A stretch of DNA of 6,003 bases from Acidobacteriaceae bacterium UBA1307 (GTDB lineage Bacteria; Acidobacteriota; Terriglobia; Terriglobales; Acidobacteriaceae): contig DBTV01000024.1 of NCBI GenBank assembly GCA_002307235.1, positions 21,711 through 27,713 of the forward strand. Reading direction: 5' to 3'. The translations under genes were made by a program, and so were the position numbers. Below the pieces are notes generated by a model. It had not been told where the DNA came from. It searched no databases and was given only the letters and a program-made list of their open reading frames with translations. Below, in pieces: positions 1 through 5,996 of this stretch. Numbering within the stretch: the first letter of the stretch is position 1; each line of letters opens with the position of its first letter.

Positions 1-2240
1 TGCACGTCGCCCTTGACGGTGGCCAGCACCATCAGGCCCTTGCCCGAGTCATCGTTCTTTTCCATCTTCGGTTCAAGATAGGCGACCGAAGCCTTCATGG
101 TGGCGGCCGAATCAAGCACCGAGGGCAACTGCATCTTGCGCGCGCCGAAGAGCTCGCCGACGGTCTTCATGCCGTCGAGCAGCACGGTGTTGATCAGCTC
201 CAGCGGAGATTTGTCTTCGAGCGCCTGCTCGATGATCTCTTCGAGCGCCTGCTTCTCGTCGCCCTGGCCAATGGAACGCTCGCCGCGAATGATGAGCTGC
301 TGCAGCTTTTCATCGGGCGTGAGGTTGACGTCGTTCGAGGTGTCTTCCTGCACGGCGTTCTTGTCGATGCCACTGAAGTGCGCCATGTAGGCCTGCAGCG
401 GATCGACCTTCTTCTCCGCGCCCCAGTCCTGGAAGATGAGCTTGCGCGCAAGGTCGACCTCGACCTCGGGAATCTTGTAGAGGGGATAAATCTTCGAGTA
501 GTTGACGATAGCCGTGTCAAGCCCGCGATCGACCGCTTCCTTGAGGAAGACGGAGTTGAGCACGCGGCGCGCATAGGCGCTCAGGCCGAAGGAGATGTTC
601 GAGACTCCGAGCACCGTCTTGCAGCCGGGCAGCTCCAGCTTGATGCGGCGCACGGCCTCGAGCGTCTCCATGCCGGCGGTGCGGTAGTCTTCCTGACCTG
701 TGGAGATGGGCAGCGTCAGCGGGTCGAAGATCAGGTCTTCGGCGCGCAGGCCGTACCTGTCGACGGCAAGATCGCGAATGCGATGCGCGATGGCCAACTT
801 TTTGTCGGCGGTCAGCGCCATGCCCTCTTCGTCGATGGTGAGGGCGACGACGGCCGCGCCATAACGGCGGGCCATGGGCAACACCTGCCCCGAACGCTTT
901 TCGCCGTCCTCAAGATTGATCGAGTTGATGATCGGCTTGCCGGGAATCCGCTTGAGGGCCTCTTCGATGACGTGCGCCTCGGTCGAGTCAACGACGATCG
1001 GCGCGGGCACGCGCGTGGCAATCTTCTCAAGCACGCCGTTCATGTAGGCGACCTCGTCTTCGCCGACGATGGCGCAGCAGAGATCGAGCATCTGCGAGCC
1101 TTCGCCGACCAGACGCTTGGCCAGCGCGAGAATGCCGTCGTAGTCGCCTTCACGGACCATGTTGCGGAAGTATTCGCGCCGCGTGGTGGTGTTCATCTCC
1201 TCGGCGATGACGACCGGCTGGCCATCGTTTTCGAGCGGCACGGCGGCAAAGGCGCTGGCGGCAACCGACTGAGGCTTGACGTGGCGCTCGAGCGGCGCGA
1301 TGCCCTTGAGAGCCTCGGCGACGGCCTTGATGTGCGCGGGCGTGGTGCCGCAACAGCCGCCGACGACACGCACGCCGTATTCGGTGACGAAGTGGCGATG
1401 GTAGCGGGCCAACTCCTCCGGCGTGAGCTTGTAGACGGCGTGGCCGCCCTCGTTCTGCGGCAGACCGGCGTTGGGCAGCACGCTGATCTGGGTGGTCGAG
1501 TTCTGGCAGAGAAAGCGGACGGCGTCGTTCATCTCCGCCGGTCCGGTGGCGCAGTTCATGCCAATGATGTCGGGCTGAAAGCTCTCCAGCACGGCCAGCG
1601 CCGCGCCAATCTCCGAGCCAAGCAGCATGGCGCCGGTAGCCTCGAGCGTCACCTGCACCTGCAGCGCGACCCGGTGGCCGATCGAAGGAATCTTGCCCTC
1701 GGCGGCGGCGCGAATCGCATCCTGACAGGCGGCAATGGCGATCTTGGCCTGGAGCAGATCCTGGCAGGTCTCAATCAGCAGCACATCGACGCCGCCTTCA
1801 ACAAGCGCATCGGCCTGTTCCTTGTAAGAGGCGTACATCGCGTCGTAGCTGATGTGGCCGAGCGAGGGCAGCTTGGTGGTGGGGCCAATGGAGCCGGCGA
1901 CGAAGCGCGGCTTCTCGGGGGTCGAATACTCGTCGGCAACCTCGCGGGCAAGTTTGGCCGCGGCAATGTTCAGCTCGCGCACGCGGTCGGCCAGATCGTA
2001 CTCGGCAAGCACAATGTTGCTCGAGCCAAAGCTGTCGGTTTCGACAATGTCGCTGCCAGCCTCGAAGTACTGCGCGTGGATGGAACGGATGACGTCGGGC
2101 CGCGAAAGCACGAGCAGTTCGTTGCAGCCCTCTTTGCCCCAGAAATCCTCGGCCGTAAGGTTGTTCTGCTGCACAAGAGTGCCCATGCCGCCGTCATAAA
2201 TGAGTACGCGCCGCTTCAGTTCTTCGAGAAACTCCGCCAA
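1..2240 (-). CDS. metH: Cobalamin-dependent methionine synthase MetH, N-terminal 746 residues (cut by left edge)
   Basis: MetH moves a methyl group from 5-methyltetrahydrofolate through cob(I)alamin to homocysteine, making methionine in the cytoplasm. The frame is open from a TTG at 2240 to the edge. Residues ~1-310 are the homocysteine domain, with DGGMGT near the start. The zinc-ligand cysteines are visible: Cys230 in GMNCATGP, and Cys296/Cys297 in VVGGCCGTTP. Residues ~340-600 are the pterin-binding barrel (VDSTE, NSINLEDGEK, ALTIDEEG, GVSNISFG). Residues ~640-725 are the helical cap, ending in VAYLEP. The frame reaches ATVKGDV, so the window cuts just before the cobalt-ligand histidine expected at residue 747. 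The usual length is ~1,200 residues; the rest of the B12 domain and the activation domain lie outside. The TTG start is chosen because AGGAG lies 7 nt upstream and no in-frame ATG competes nearby. Oddity: the usual GERTN pterin motif reads AEEMN (346-350). Identity is very secure; the start is fairly secure. Confidence 0.96.
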   Translation of the reverse strand, partial: MAEFLEELKRRVLIYDGGMGTLVQQNNLTAEDFWGKEGCNELLVLSRPDVIRSIHAQYFEAGSDIVETDSFGSSNIVLAEYDLADRVRELNIAAAKLAREVADEYSTPEKPRFVAGSIGPTTKLPSLGHISYDAMYASYKEQADALVEGGVDVLLIETCQDLLQAKIAIAACQDAIRAAAEGKIPSIGHRVALQVQVTLEATGAMLLGSEIGAALAVLESFQPDIIGMNCATGPAEMNDAVRFLCQNSTTQISVLPNAGLPQNEGGHAVYKLTPEELARYHRHFVTEYGVRVVGGCCGTTPAHIKAVAEALKGIAPLERHVKPQSVAASAFAAVPLENDGQPVVIAEEMNTTTRREYFRNMVREGDYDGILALAKRLVGEGSQMLDLCCAIVGEDEVAYMNGVLEKIATRVPAPIVVDSTEAHVIEEALKRIPGKPIINSINLEDGEKRSGQVLPMARRYGAAVVALTIDEEGMALTADKKLAIAHRIRDLAVDRYGLRAEDLIFDPLTLPISTGQEDYRTAGMETLEAVRRIKLELPGCKTVLGVSNISFGLSAYARRVLNSVFLKEAVDRGLDTAIVNYSKIYPLYKIPEVEVDLARKLIFQDWGAEKKVDPLQAYMAHFSGIDKNAVQEDTSNDVNLTPDEKLQQLIIRGERSIGQGDEKQALEEIIEQALEDKSPLELINTVLLDGMKTVGELFGARKMQLPSVLDSAATMKASVAYLEPKMEKNDDSGKGLMVLATVKGDV

Positions 2241-2247
2241 TGCCGTT

Positions 2248-2252
2248 CTCCT
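2248..2252 (-). promoter_or_regulatory. Shine-Dalgarno site of metH
   Basis: On the minus strand AGGAG lies 7 nt before the TTG at 2240. This is ideal spacing and decides the start, because the upstream reading frame stays open without an ATG. The resulting N-terminus (AEFLEELKRR before the DGGMGT motif) has a normal length for MetH. Confidence 0.75.
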
Positions 2253-2271
2253 GAGAAATCCGGCCGCGGTT

Positions 2272-2300
2272 GCTGTACAGGGAAAGCGGCCTCGATGCAA
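2272..2300 (-). promoter_or_regulatory. Weak candidate metH promoter
   Basis: On the minus strand TTGCAT (2300-2295) and TACAGC (2277-2272) are 17 nt apart. Each matches the sigma-70 consensus at only three of six positions, but the spacing is ideal. The predicted transcript would start near 2265 and give a leader of about 25 nt containing the AGGAG site. This is a guess from consensus only. Confidence 0.25.
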
Positions 2301-2393
2301 GAATATCGGAGTTTGTTGCGACAGGCGAACGTTTCCGGCTCAACGGTAACGGGGACGACCCAAAAGGTTTCTCCACGGGGATGGATGGGAATG

Positions 2394-2422
2394 AGGACGG
2401 AGGGCATCGGGTGCACTACACT
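2394..2422 (+). promoter_or_regulatory. Weak candidate ftsY promoter
   Basis: AGGACG (2394-2399) and TACACT (2417-2422) are 17 nt apart. The -10 matches four of six consensus positions; the -35 matches only the GAC core. Transcription would begin near 2429, leaving a very short leader of about 11 nt before the ATG at 2440. That fits the lack of a good Shine-Dalgarno sequence there. Confidence 0.3.
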
Positions 2423-2439
2423 GGACTTGGACAGCATTC

Positions 2440-3483
2440 ATGATCTTTTTTGGTAAGAAAAAAGCCCCCGCCGCGCCGACCCCCGAGGTCGCGCCTGAGA
2501 CGCACACACCCACAGACGCCCTGGCCGCGGCCCCGCAACCCGTCGCCGAGCCCGCAGAGCCACCGCGCAAGCTGGGCCTGTTCGAGCGGATGAAGCAGGC
2601 CGTCACGCGCACCCGCGAGACGCTGGCCGCGCGCATCGACGACGTTGTGGCCAGCACCCGCAAGGTCGACGAAAAGACCCTCGAGGAGCTGGAAACGGTT
2701 CTGCTGACCAGCGATCTGGGCGTGCCGACCACCATGGCCATTCTCGACGCGCTGCGCGAACGGGCCAAGCATCAGGCCATCGAGGGCGGCGAAGAGCTGC
2801 GCGCGCTGCTCAAGGAACAGTTGCGCTCCATTCTGGCCGCGCCGCAAAAGCCGCTGGCCGCGCCGGAGAGCGGGCCTCGGGTCATCTTTCTGGTGGGCGT
2901 CAATGGCGCGGGCAAAACGACGACCAGCGGCAAGCTGGCGGCCTGGAGCCAGTCGGAGGGCCGCACGGCGCTGCTGTGCGCTGCCGACACCTTCCGCGCG
3001 GCGGCCATCGAGCAGCTTGAGGTCTGGGCCCAGCGCTCCGGCGTGGAAATGATCAAGACCCGGCAGGGCGGCGACCCCTCGGCCGTGCTCTACGACGCGA
3101 TTGCCTCGGCCAAAGCCAAGGGCATCAACGAGGTTTATGTGGACACGGCGGGCCGTCTCCATACCAAGTCCGGCCTCATGGATGAGCTTGAAAAAATGCG
3201 CCGCACCGCCGCCAAGCTCGCACCCGGCGCGCCCCACGAGGTGCTGCTGGTGATGGACGCGACCACCGGTCAGAACGGCCTGCAACAGGCACGGCAGTTC
3301 ACCGAGGCCTCGGGCGTGACCGGCATCGTGCTGACCAAGCTCGACGGCACCGCCAAAGGCGGCATCGCCGTGGCCATTGCCCGCGAACTGAATCTGCCGG
3401 TGCGCTACGTCGGCGTCGGCGAAAAGATGAGCGACCTGCTCGAGTTTTCGCCGGAAAACTTCGTCGATTCGCTGCTGGGATAG
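2440..3483 (+). CDS. ftsY: Signal recognition particle receptor GTPase FtsY
   Basis: FtsY docks ribosome-nascent chain-SRP complexes at the inner membrane. It forms a GTP-dependent heterodimer with Ffh and passes substrates to the Sec translocon. The protein has 347 residues. Residues 1-44 are a short Ala/Pro-rich tail beginning MIFFGKKK, in place of the long acidic A domain of E. coli. The helical N domain spans ~45-135 (LFERMKQAVTRTRETL). The G domain follows, with the P-loop GVNGAGKTT (153-161), DTFRAAA (183-189), DTAGR (235-239), TKLD (299-302) and the closing GVGEKMSDL (325-333). All GTPase motifs are intact. No membrane helix is seen; contact is probably through the basic N-terminus and N domain. 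There is no clear Shine-Dalgarno before the ATG. The gene is divergent from metH and closed by a strong terminator, so it is probably transcribed alone. Confidence 0.97.
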   Translation: MIFFGKKKAPAAPTPEVAPETHTPTDALAAAPQPVAEPAEPPRKLGLFERMKQAVTRTRETLAARIDDVVASTRKVDEKTLEELETVLLTSDLGVPTTMAILDALRERAKHQAIEGGEELRALLKEQLRSILAAPQKPLAAPESGPRVIFLVGVNGAGKTTTSGKLAAWSQSEGRTALLCAADTFRAAAIEQLEVWAQRSGVEMIKTRQGGDPSAVLYDAIASAKAKGINEVYVDTAGRLHTKSGLMDELEKMRRTAAKLAPGAPHEVLLVMDATTGQNGLQQARQFTEASGVTGIVLTKLDGTAKGGIAVAIARELNLPVRYVGVGEKMSDLLEFSPENFVDSLLG

Positions 3484-3491
3484 TTCTTCCG

Positions 3492-3549
3492 GGCGGTGCT
3501 CTGTTGTACGCCTCCGTAACGAGGCTCTGCAATAGAACACCGCCTTTTT
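3492..3549 (+). terminator. Rho-independent terminator after ftsY
   Basis: A 15-nt arm (3492-3506) pairs with 3530-3544 with one C-A mismatch and one G-U pair. Inside it, GCCTC (3510-3514) pairs with GAGGC (3521-3525) around a six-base loop. TTTTT (3545-3549) follows the stem at once. It starts 8 nt after the ftsY stop codon. The stem is unusually long for a terminator. An alternative inner pairing TACG/CGTA (3507-3510 with 3515-3518) is possible but weaker. Confidence 0.88.
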
Positions 3550-3551
3550 CC

Positions 3552-3580
3552 TTGAGAAACTCTCGCTTTCTGCGTACAGT
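3552..3580 (+). promoter_or_regulatory. Promoter of the toxin-antitoxin cassette, leaderless type
   Basis: TTGAGA (3552-3557, five of six consensus bases) and TACAGT (3575-3580, four of six) are separated by exactly 17 nt. The -10 ends six bases before the antitoxin ATG at 3587, so transcription should begin at or within a base of the A of that ATG. There is no Shine-Dalgarno sequence. The promoter begins 2 nt after the T run of the ftsY terminator. Confidence 0.7.
3554..3564. promoter_or_regulatory. Small palindrome in the cassette promoter, possible operator
   Basis: GAGA-AAC-TCTC is a perfect inverted repeat with four-base arms. It overlaps the -35 element and the start of the spacer. Toxin-antitoxin operons are often autorepressed through palindromes overlapping their promoters, so this could be the operator. 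Arms of four bases can easily occur by chance. Confidence 0.25.
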
Positions 3581-3586
3581 AATGGC

Positions 3587-3805
3587 ATGAATTTTCTCTC
3601 CCCGGACGAACTGGCGCGGTTGACTCCGCCCGAACGGATCGCGCTGATTGCGCAACTCTGGGATAGCCTCGAGGACGAACAGATTCCTTTGACGGCAGCG
3701 CAGCAGACCGAGTTGGACCGTCGACGCGACGCACTCGAGCAGGACCGCCCGCAGTGCGTCTCATGGACGACCCTGCAAAGCGAGTTGGCAAAGCGCTGCG
3801 GCTGA
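3587..3805 (+). CDS. Antitoxin of the TIGR02574 / PF09720 addiction-module family
   Basis: A 72-residue protein, the normal size for this family of antitoxins, which pair with ParE/RelE-type toxins. The family signature is clear: LTPPERIALIAQLWDSLEDE (12-31), then IPLTAAQQTELDRR (33-46), then a stretch containing the W of VSWTTL. Such proteins bind and neutralise the partner toxin. The frame is intact and acidic in the middle, as expected. Its TGA overlaps the toxin ATG by one base (TGATG), the usual translational coupling. The start codon sits six bases after a -10 element with no ribosome site, suggesting leaderless translation. The partner toxin is frameshifted, so this may be a surviving orphan antitoxin. 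The specific subfamily and any DNA-binding activity cannot be judged from the sequence. Confidence 0.85.
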   Translation: MNFLSPDELARLTPPERIALIAQLWDSLEDEQIPLTAAQQTELDRRRDALEQDRPQCVSWTTLQSELAKRCG

Positions 3806-4100
3806 TGCGCACGGTGCGCTTTACGCCCACGGCGAGTGCGGAACTGCCCAAGCACAGGACTGGTATGAGAATGAACTCCCAGGCCTCGGACAGCGTTTTC
3901 TTGAGTCTGTTACCTCCGCAGTCAAGCGCATCGCGGACAATCCGCAGCAATTTCCGGTCGTTTACAAAAACATCCACCGAGCCCTGTTGCGGCGTTTTCC
4001 TTATGCGCTTTTCTTTGTGAAGGAGATCGACGACAGCCTGGCCGTGCTTGCCTGTTTCCATGGCAGCCGTGACCCGGTGCACTGGCAAAGGCCCATGTAA
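3805..4100 (+). pseudogene. ParE/RelE-like toxin gene, disrupted by a one-base frameshift
   Basis: The ATG at 3805 encodes MRTVRFTPTASAEL, a typical beta-strand start of ParE/RelE-superfamily toxins. The frame then goes wrong and would end at the TGA at 4018-4020, giving about 71 residues. From 3846 the -1 frame continues the family sequence without a stop to the TAA at 4098: AQAQDWYENELPGLGQRF, then RIADNPQQFP, ALLRRFPYALFFV and FHGSRDPVHW. Joining 14 residues to 84 gives 98, the usual length. The 296-nt span is one base short of a multiple of three. The lost base lies near 3844-3849, most simply one G from CTGGCC. I see no classic slippery heptamer there and no good start in the second frame. 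The toxin is therefore probably dead, or the base is a sequencing error. Gyrase (ParE) and ribosomal mRNA (RelE) targets cannot be told apart. Confidence 0.85.
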
Positions 4101-4125
4101 TACGCTTGTCGAGGGTAGATATCCG

Positions 4126-5286
4126 ATGAGCGACCTTCACGATGCAAACTTTTCCCTCGATCAACACTGGATGAGCCGAGCGCTCGAGCTGGCGCGGCGC
4201 GGCGTTGCCTTGACCGCACCGAATCCTTCCGTTGGCTGCGTGCTTCTTGATGCAGAGGGAAACCTCGCCGGCGAGGGCTGGCACGAGTACGAAAAGCGCG
4301 ACCACGCCGAGGTGGCGGCGCTCAAGGATGCGGCCGCGCGCGGAGCGCGTGTGCAGGGTGGCACGGCCTATGTGACGCTCGAGCCCTGCAACCACACTGG
4401 GCGCACCGGCCCCTGTTCGCAGGCGCTCGTCGCTGCGGGCGTGCAGCGCGTCGTCATTGCCACGCGCGATCCAAATCCGGTGGCGGGCGGCGGCGTTGAC
4501 ACCTTGCGCGCAGCGGGAATCGAGGTCGTGGTCGGCGTAGGCGAGGCCGAGGCGCAGCGGCTCAACGAGGGCTTTGCCTGTTGGAGCCAGCACCAGCGCC
4601 CCTTCGTGCTGATGAAGGTGGCCATGTCGCTCGATGGTCGCATCGCGCCGCCGCCGGGCTTCCATTCCCCCGGCCAGCCCTACTGGATTACCAGTGAACC
4701 ATCGCGGGCCGCGGTGCAGCAGTTGCGCTGGCAGGCCGATGCCGTCATGGTCGGCATCGACACGGTGCTGGCCGACGATCCTCTCCTGAACGACCGCAGC
4801 GGCAAGCCACGGCGCAGGCCCTTGCAACGCGTCGTGCTCGACTCGGCACTGCGGCTGCCGCTCGATGCCAAGCTGGTCGCAAGCGCGCAGAACGACGTGA
4901 TCGTTTTCACGGTGTCCGATGACGCGGAACGCGCAAAGGCTCTCATCGATCGCGGCGTGCGCGTGGTCCTGCTCACCTCCGAGAGCGGCCGTGTGCCGCT
5001 TGATCTGGTTCTGGCGACCTTGGGAGAAGAAAAAATTCTGACACTGCTGACCGAGACCGGCTCGCGGATGAATACGGCGCTCGTTGCCGCCGGGCTGGTG
5101 GATCGTCTGCGCCTGTTCGTGAGCCCGCAGATCATGGGTGTCGATGCGGTCCCGGCCTTCCGTACACTGCCGCATGCGCAGTGGCTCAAAGGCGCTGCGG
5201 TCGAGCGCAGCGGCGACGATCTTTCCTACGACGCGCTGCTGCGCGACCCCTGGAAAAACGGAAAAATAAGCGACGAGGAACTTTGA
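4126..5286 (+). CDS. ribD: Bifunctional riboflavin biosynthesis deaminase/reductase RibD
   Basis: RibD deaminates the pyrimidinone produced from GTP by cyclohydrolase II, then reduces the ribosyl side chain with NADPH. It has 386 residues from the ATG at 4126; E. coli RibD has 367. The N-terminal deaminase domain (~12-150) shows APNPSVGCVL (31-40), the zinc/catalytic pair His60 and Glu62 in HAEVAAL, and zinc cysteines Cys88 and Cys97 in EPCNHTGRTGPC. The reductase domain (~158-375) shows KVAMSLDGRIA, WITSEPSR, VGIDTVLADDPLL and LLTETGSRMNTALV. Details: GRTGPC replaces the common GRTPPC, and a short Pro/Gly-rich insert follows DGRIA. An ATG at 4048 is in frame but lies inside the toxin gene; 4126 gives the family N-terminus and has GAGGG (4111-4115) about 10 nt upstream. 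No FMN riboswitch fits in the 25-nt gap before it. ribE follows after 24 nt. Confidence 0.96.
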   Translation: MSDLHDANFSLDQHWMSRALELARRGVALTAPNPSVGCVLLDAEGNLAGEGWHEYEKRDHAEVAALKDAAARGARVQGGTAYVTLEPCNHTGRTGPCSQALVAAGVQRVVIATRDPNPVAGGGVDTLRAAGIEVVVGVGEAEAQRLNEGFACWSQHQRPFVLMKVAMSLDGRIAPPPGFHSPGQPYWITSEPSRAAVQQLRWQADAVMVGIDTVLADDPLLNDRSGKPRRRPLQRVVLDSALRLPLDAKLVASAQNDVIVFTVSDDAERAKALIDRGVRVVLLTSESGRVPLDLVLATLGEEKILTLLTETGSRMNTALVAAGLVDRLRLFVSPQIMGVDAVPAFRTLPHAQWLKGAAVERSGDDLSYDALLRDPWKNGKISDEEL

Positions 5287-5298
5287 TCCCGGCTCTCG

Positions 5299-5304
5299 TA
5301 CAAT
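5299..5304 (+). promoter_or_regulatory. Candidate -10 element giving a leaderless ribE transcript
   Basis: TACAAT matches five of six -10 consensus bases and ends six bases before the ribE ATG at 5311, so a transcript would start at the ATG itself. No convincing -35 lies 16-18 nt upstream, and no Shine-Dalgarno sequence sits near the ATG. The stretch closely resembles the one before the antitoxin start. It would be an internal promoter within the rib operon. Confidence 0.45.
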
Positions 5305-5310
5305 AAAGCC

Positions 5311-5985
5311 ATGTTTACTGGAATCATCGAACAGACGGGAAAACTGGTGAGTTTGAAGGAACGGGGCGGGGTGCGGCGGATCACGGTCGAGGCTCCGGGG
5401 CTGGCCGAGCGGCTGCGCGAGGGCGACTCGCTCGGAGTGTCGGGCGTCTGCCTGACGGCGCTCGATGTGGAGCCGCGGTTCTTTCACGCCGATCTGGCGC
5501 AGGAGACGCTCGACAAAACCTCGCTGGGCGCACTCGCCGAAGGAGCCGAGGTCAACCTCGAGTTGCCGACAGCGGCCGGCAGCCCGCTCGGTGGCCACGT
5601 TGTGCAGGGCCACGTGGACGGCACCGGCACGCTGGTTTCGCTCGAACCCGTGATTGCCCGCAACGACGCCAGATTCGACGAGCAGACGACCGACTGGACG
5701 CTGACGGTGAAGATCCCCGAAAGCGTGCGGCCGTGGATGGTGCACAAGGGCTCGGTCGCGGTCGAGGGCATCAGCCTGACGATTGCCGATGTGGCAGGCG
5801 ACGAGATTTCAATCGCGATTCTGCCGCTGACCTACTGGCGGACCAACCTGCACAGGCTCGCGCCGGGCGCGCCGGTGAATCTGGAGGCCGATGTGCTGGT
5901 CAAGCTGGCCTATCAGCAGATGCAGGAAAAGAACCAGTTCGAGCGCGGACTGACCGAGAGCTGGCTGGTGGCCTCAGGATTCTAA
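5311..5985 (+). CDS. ribE: Riboflavin synthase alpha subunit RibE
   Basis: Riboflavin synthase converts two 6,7-dimethyl-8-ribityllumazine molecules into riboflavin and a pyrimidinedione, and acts as a trimer. The protein has 224 residues, near the usual 200-220. It consists of two similar lumazine-binding barrels. The first (~1-96) begins with MFTGIIE and includes GDSLGVSGVCLT (38-49). The second (~97-200) includes GGHVVQGHVDGTG (94-106) and KGSVAVEGISLT (146-157). The C-terminus, ESWLVASGF, resembles that of B. subtilis. Differences: VSGVCLT has Ser where Asn is usual, the common IPHT motif reads LPLT (171-174), and a loop around 112-128 looks about ten residues longer than in E. coli. None removes an obviously essential residue. 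The gene probably shares a transcript with ribD and may also have its own leaderless start. Bacteria of different groups name this gene ribE, ribC or ribB. Confidence 0.95.
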   Translation: MFTGIIEQTGKLVSLKERGGVRRITVEAPGLAERLREGDSLGVSGVCLTALDVEPRFFHADLAQETLDKTSLGALAEGAEVNLELPTAAGSPLGGHVVQGHVDGTGTLVSLEPVIARNDARFDEQTTDWTLTVKIPESVRPWMVHKGSVAVEGISLTIADVAGDEISIAILPLTYWRTNLHRLAPGAPVNLEADVLVKLAYQQMQEKNQFERGLTESWLVASGF

Positions 5986-5991
5986 AGGGTT

Positions 5992-5996
5992 AGGAG
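5992..5996 (+). promoter_or_regulatory. Probable Shine-Dalgarno of the next gene
   Basis: AGGAG follows the ribE stop codon by 6 nt and ends 7 nt before the window edge. No ATG, GTG or TTG follows inside the window, so a same-strand gene probably starts at or just after the right edge. A further rib gene such as ribBA or ribH would fit the context, but this cannot be seen. Confidence 0.5.

Larger units (their letters stand above)
2241..2439. other. Divergent metH/ftsY intergenic region
   Basis: These 199 bases separate two divergent genes and must hold both promoters. I looked for the conserved cores of SAM, SAH and cobalamin riboswitches upstream of metH and recognised none. No long inverted repeat, tRNA or small gene is evident. 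The only signals are the metH ribosome site and weak promoter candidates for each gene, listed separately. An open frame covering this stretch is the end of a shadow frame antisense to metH. Confidence 0.6.

Noticed and set aside
2241..2439. SAM, SAH or cobalamin riboswitch in front of metH
   Set aside because: Such switches are common before metH in some bacteria, but I could not find their conserved core sequences, and the space of under 200 bases is shared with the ftsY promoter. A covariance-model search would settle it.
378..2456. A 692-codon open frame on the plus strand opposite metH
   Set aside because: It is antisense to a clear MetH reading frame with all family motifs. GC-rich codon bias removes stops from the opposite strand. 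The translation is rich in Arg, Gly, His and Val with no recognisable domain.
2416..3855. A 479-codon open frame on the minus strand opposite ftsY and the antitoxin
   Set aside because: It is a shadow of the FtsY frame, runs through the terminator and the cassette promoter, and resembles no family.
3840..3855. Programmed -1 frameshifting in the toxin gene
   Set aside because: The frame change is in the right direction, but GCCCAAG does not fit the X-XXY-YYZ slippery pattern and I saw no obvious downstream stem or pseudoknot. A simple deletion is more likely.
3754..4020. An 88-codon plus-strand frame containing the toxin start
   Set aside because: Its first part overlaps the antitoxin in another frame, and its last part leaves the toxin family frame after residue 14 of the toxin. 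It is the frameshifted remnant, not an independent gene.
4098..4121. TAATAC (4098-4103) or TAGATA (4116-4121) as a -10 element for ribD
   Set aside because: Neither has a matching -35 at 16-18 nt, and their distances to the ATG do not fit the leaderless pattern seen at the other two genes.
4048..4125. Upstream in-frame ATG for ribD giving a 412-residue protein
   Set aside because: The extra 26 residues lie within the toxin 3' end and spacer and do not resemble a RibD N-terminus. The ATG at 4126 has a plausible GAGGG site and gives the expected start.
3922..5745. A 607-codon open frame on the minus strand opposite ribD and ribE
   Set aside because: It crosses two well-identified genes and their spacer. 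The composition is typical of an antisense shadow.
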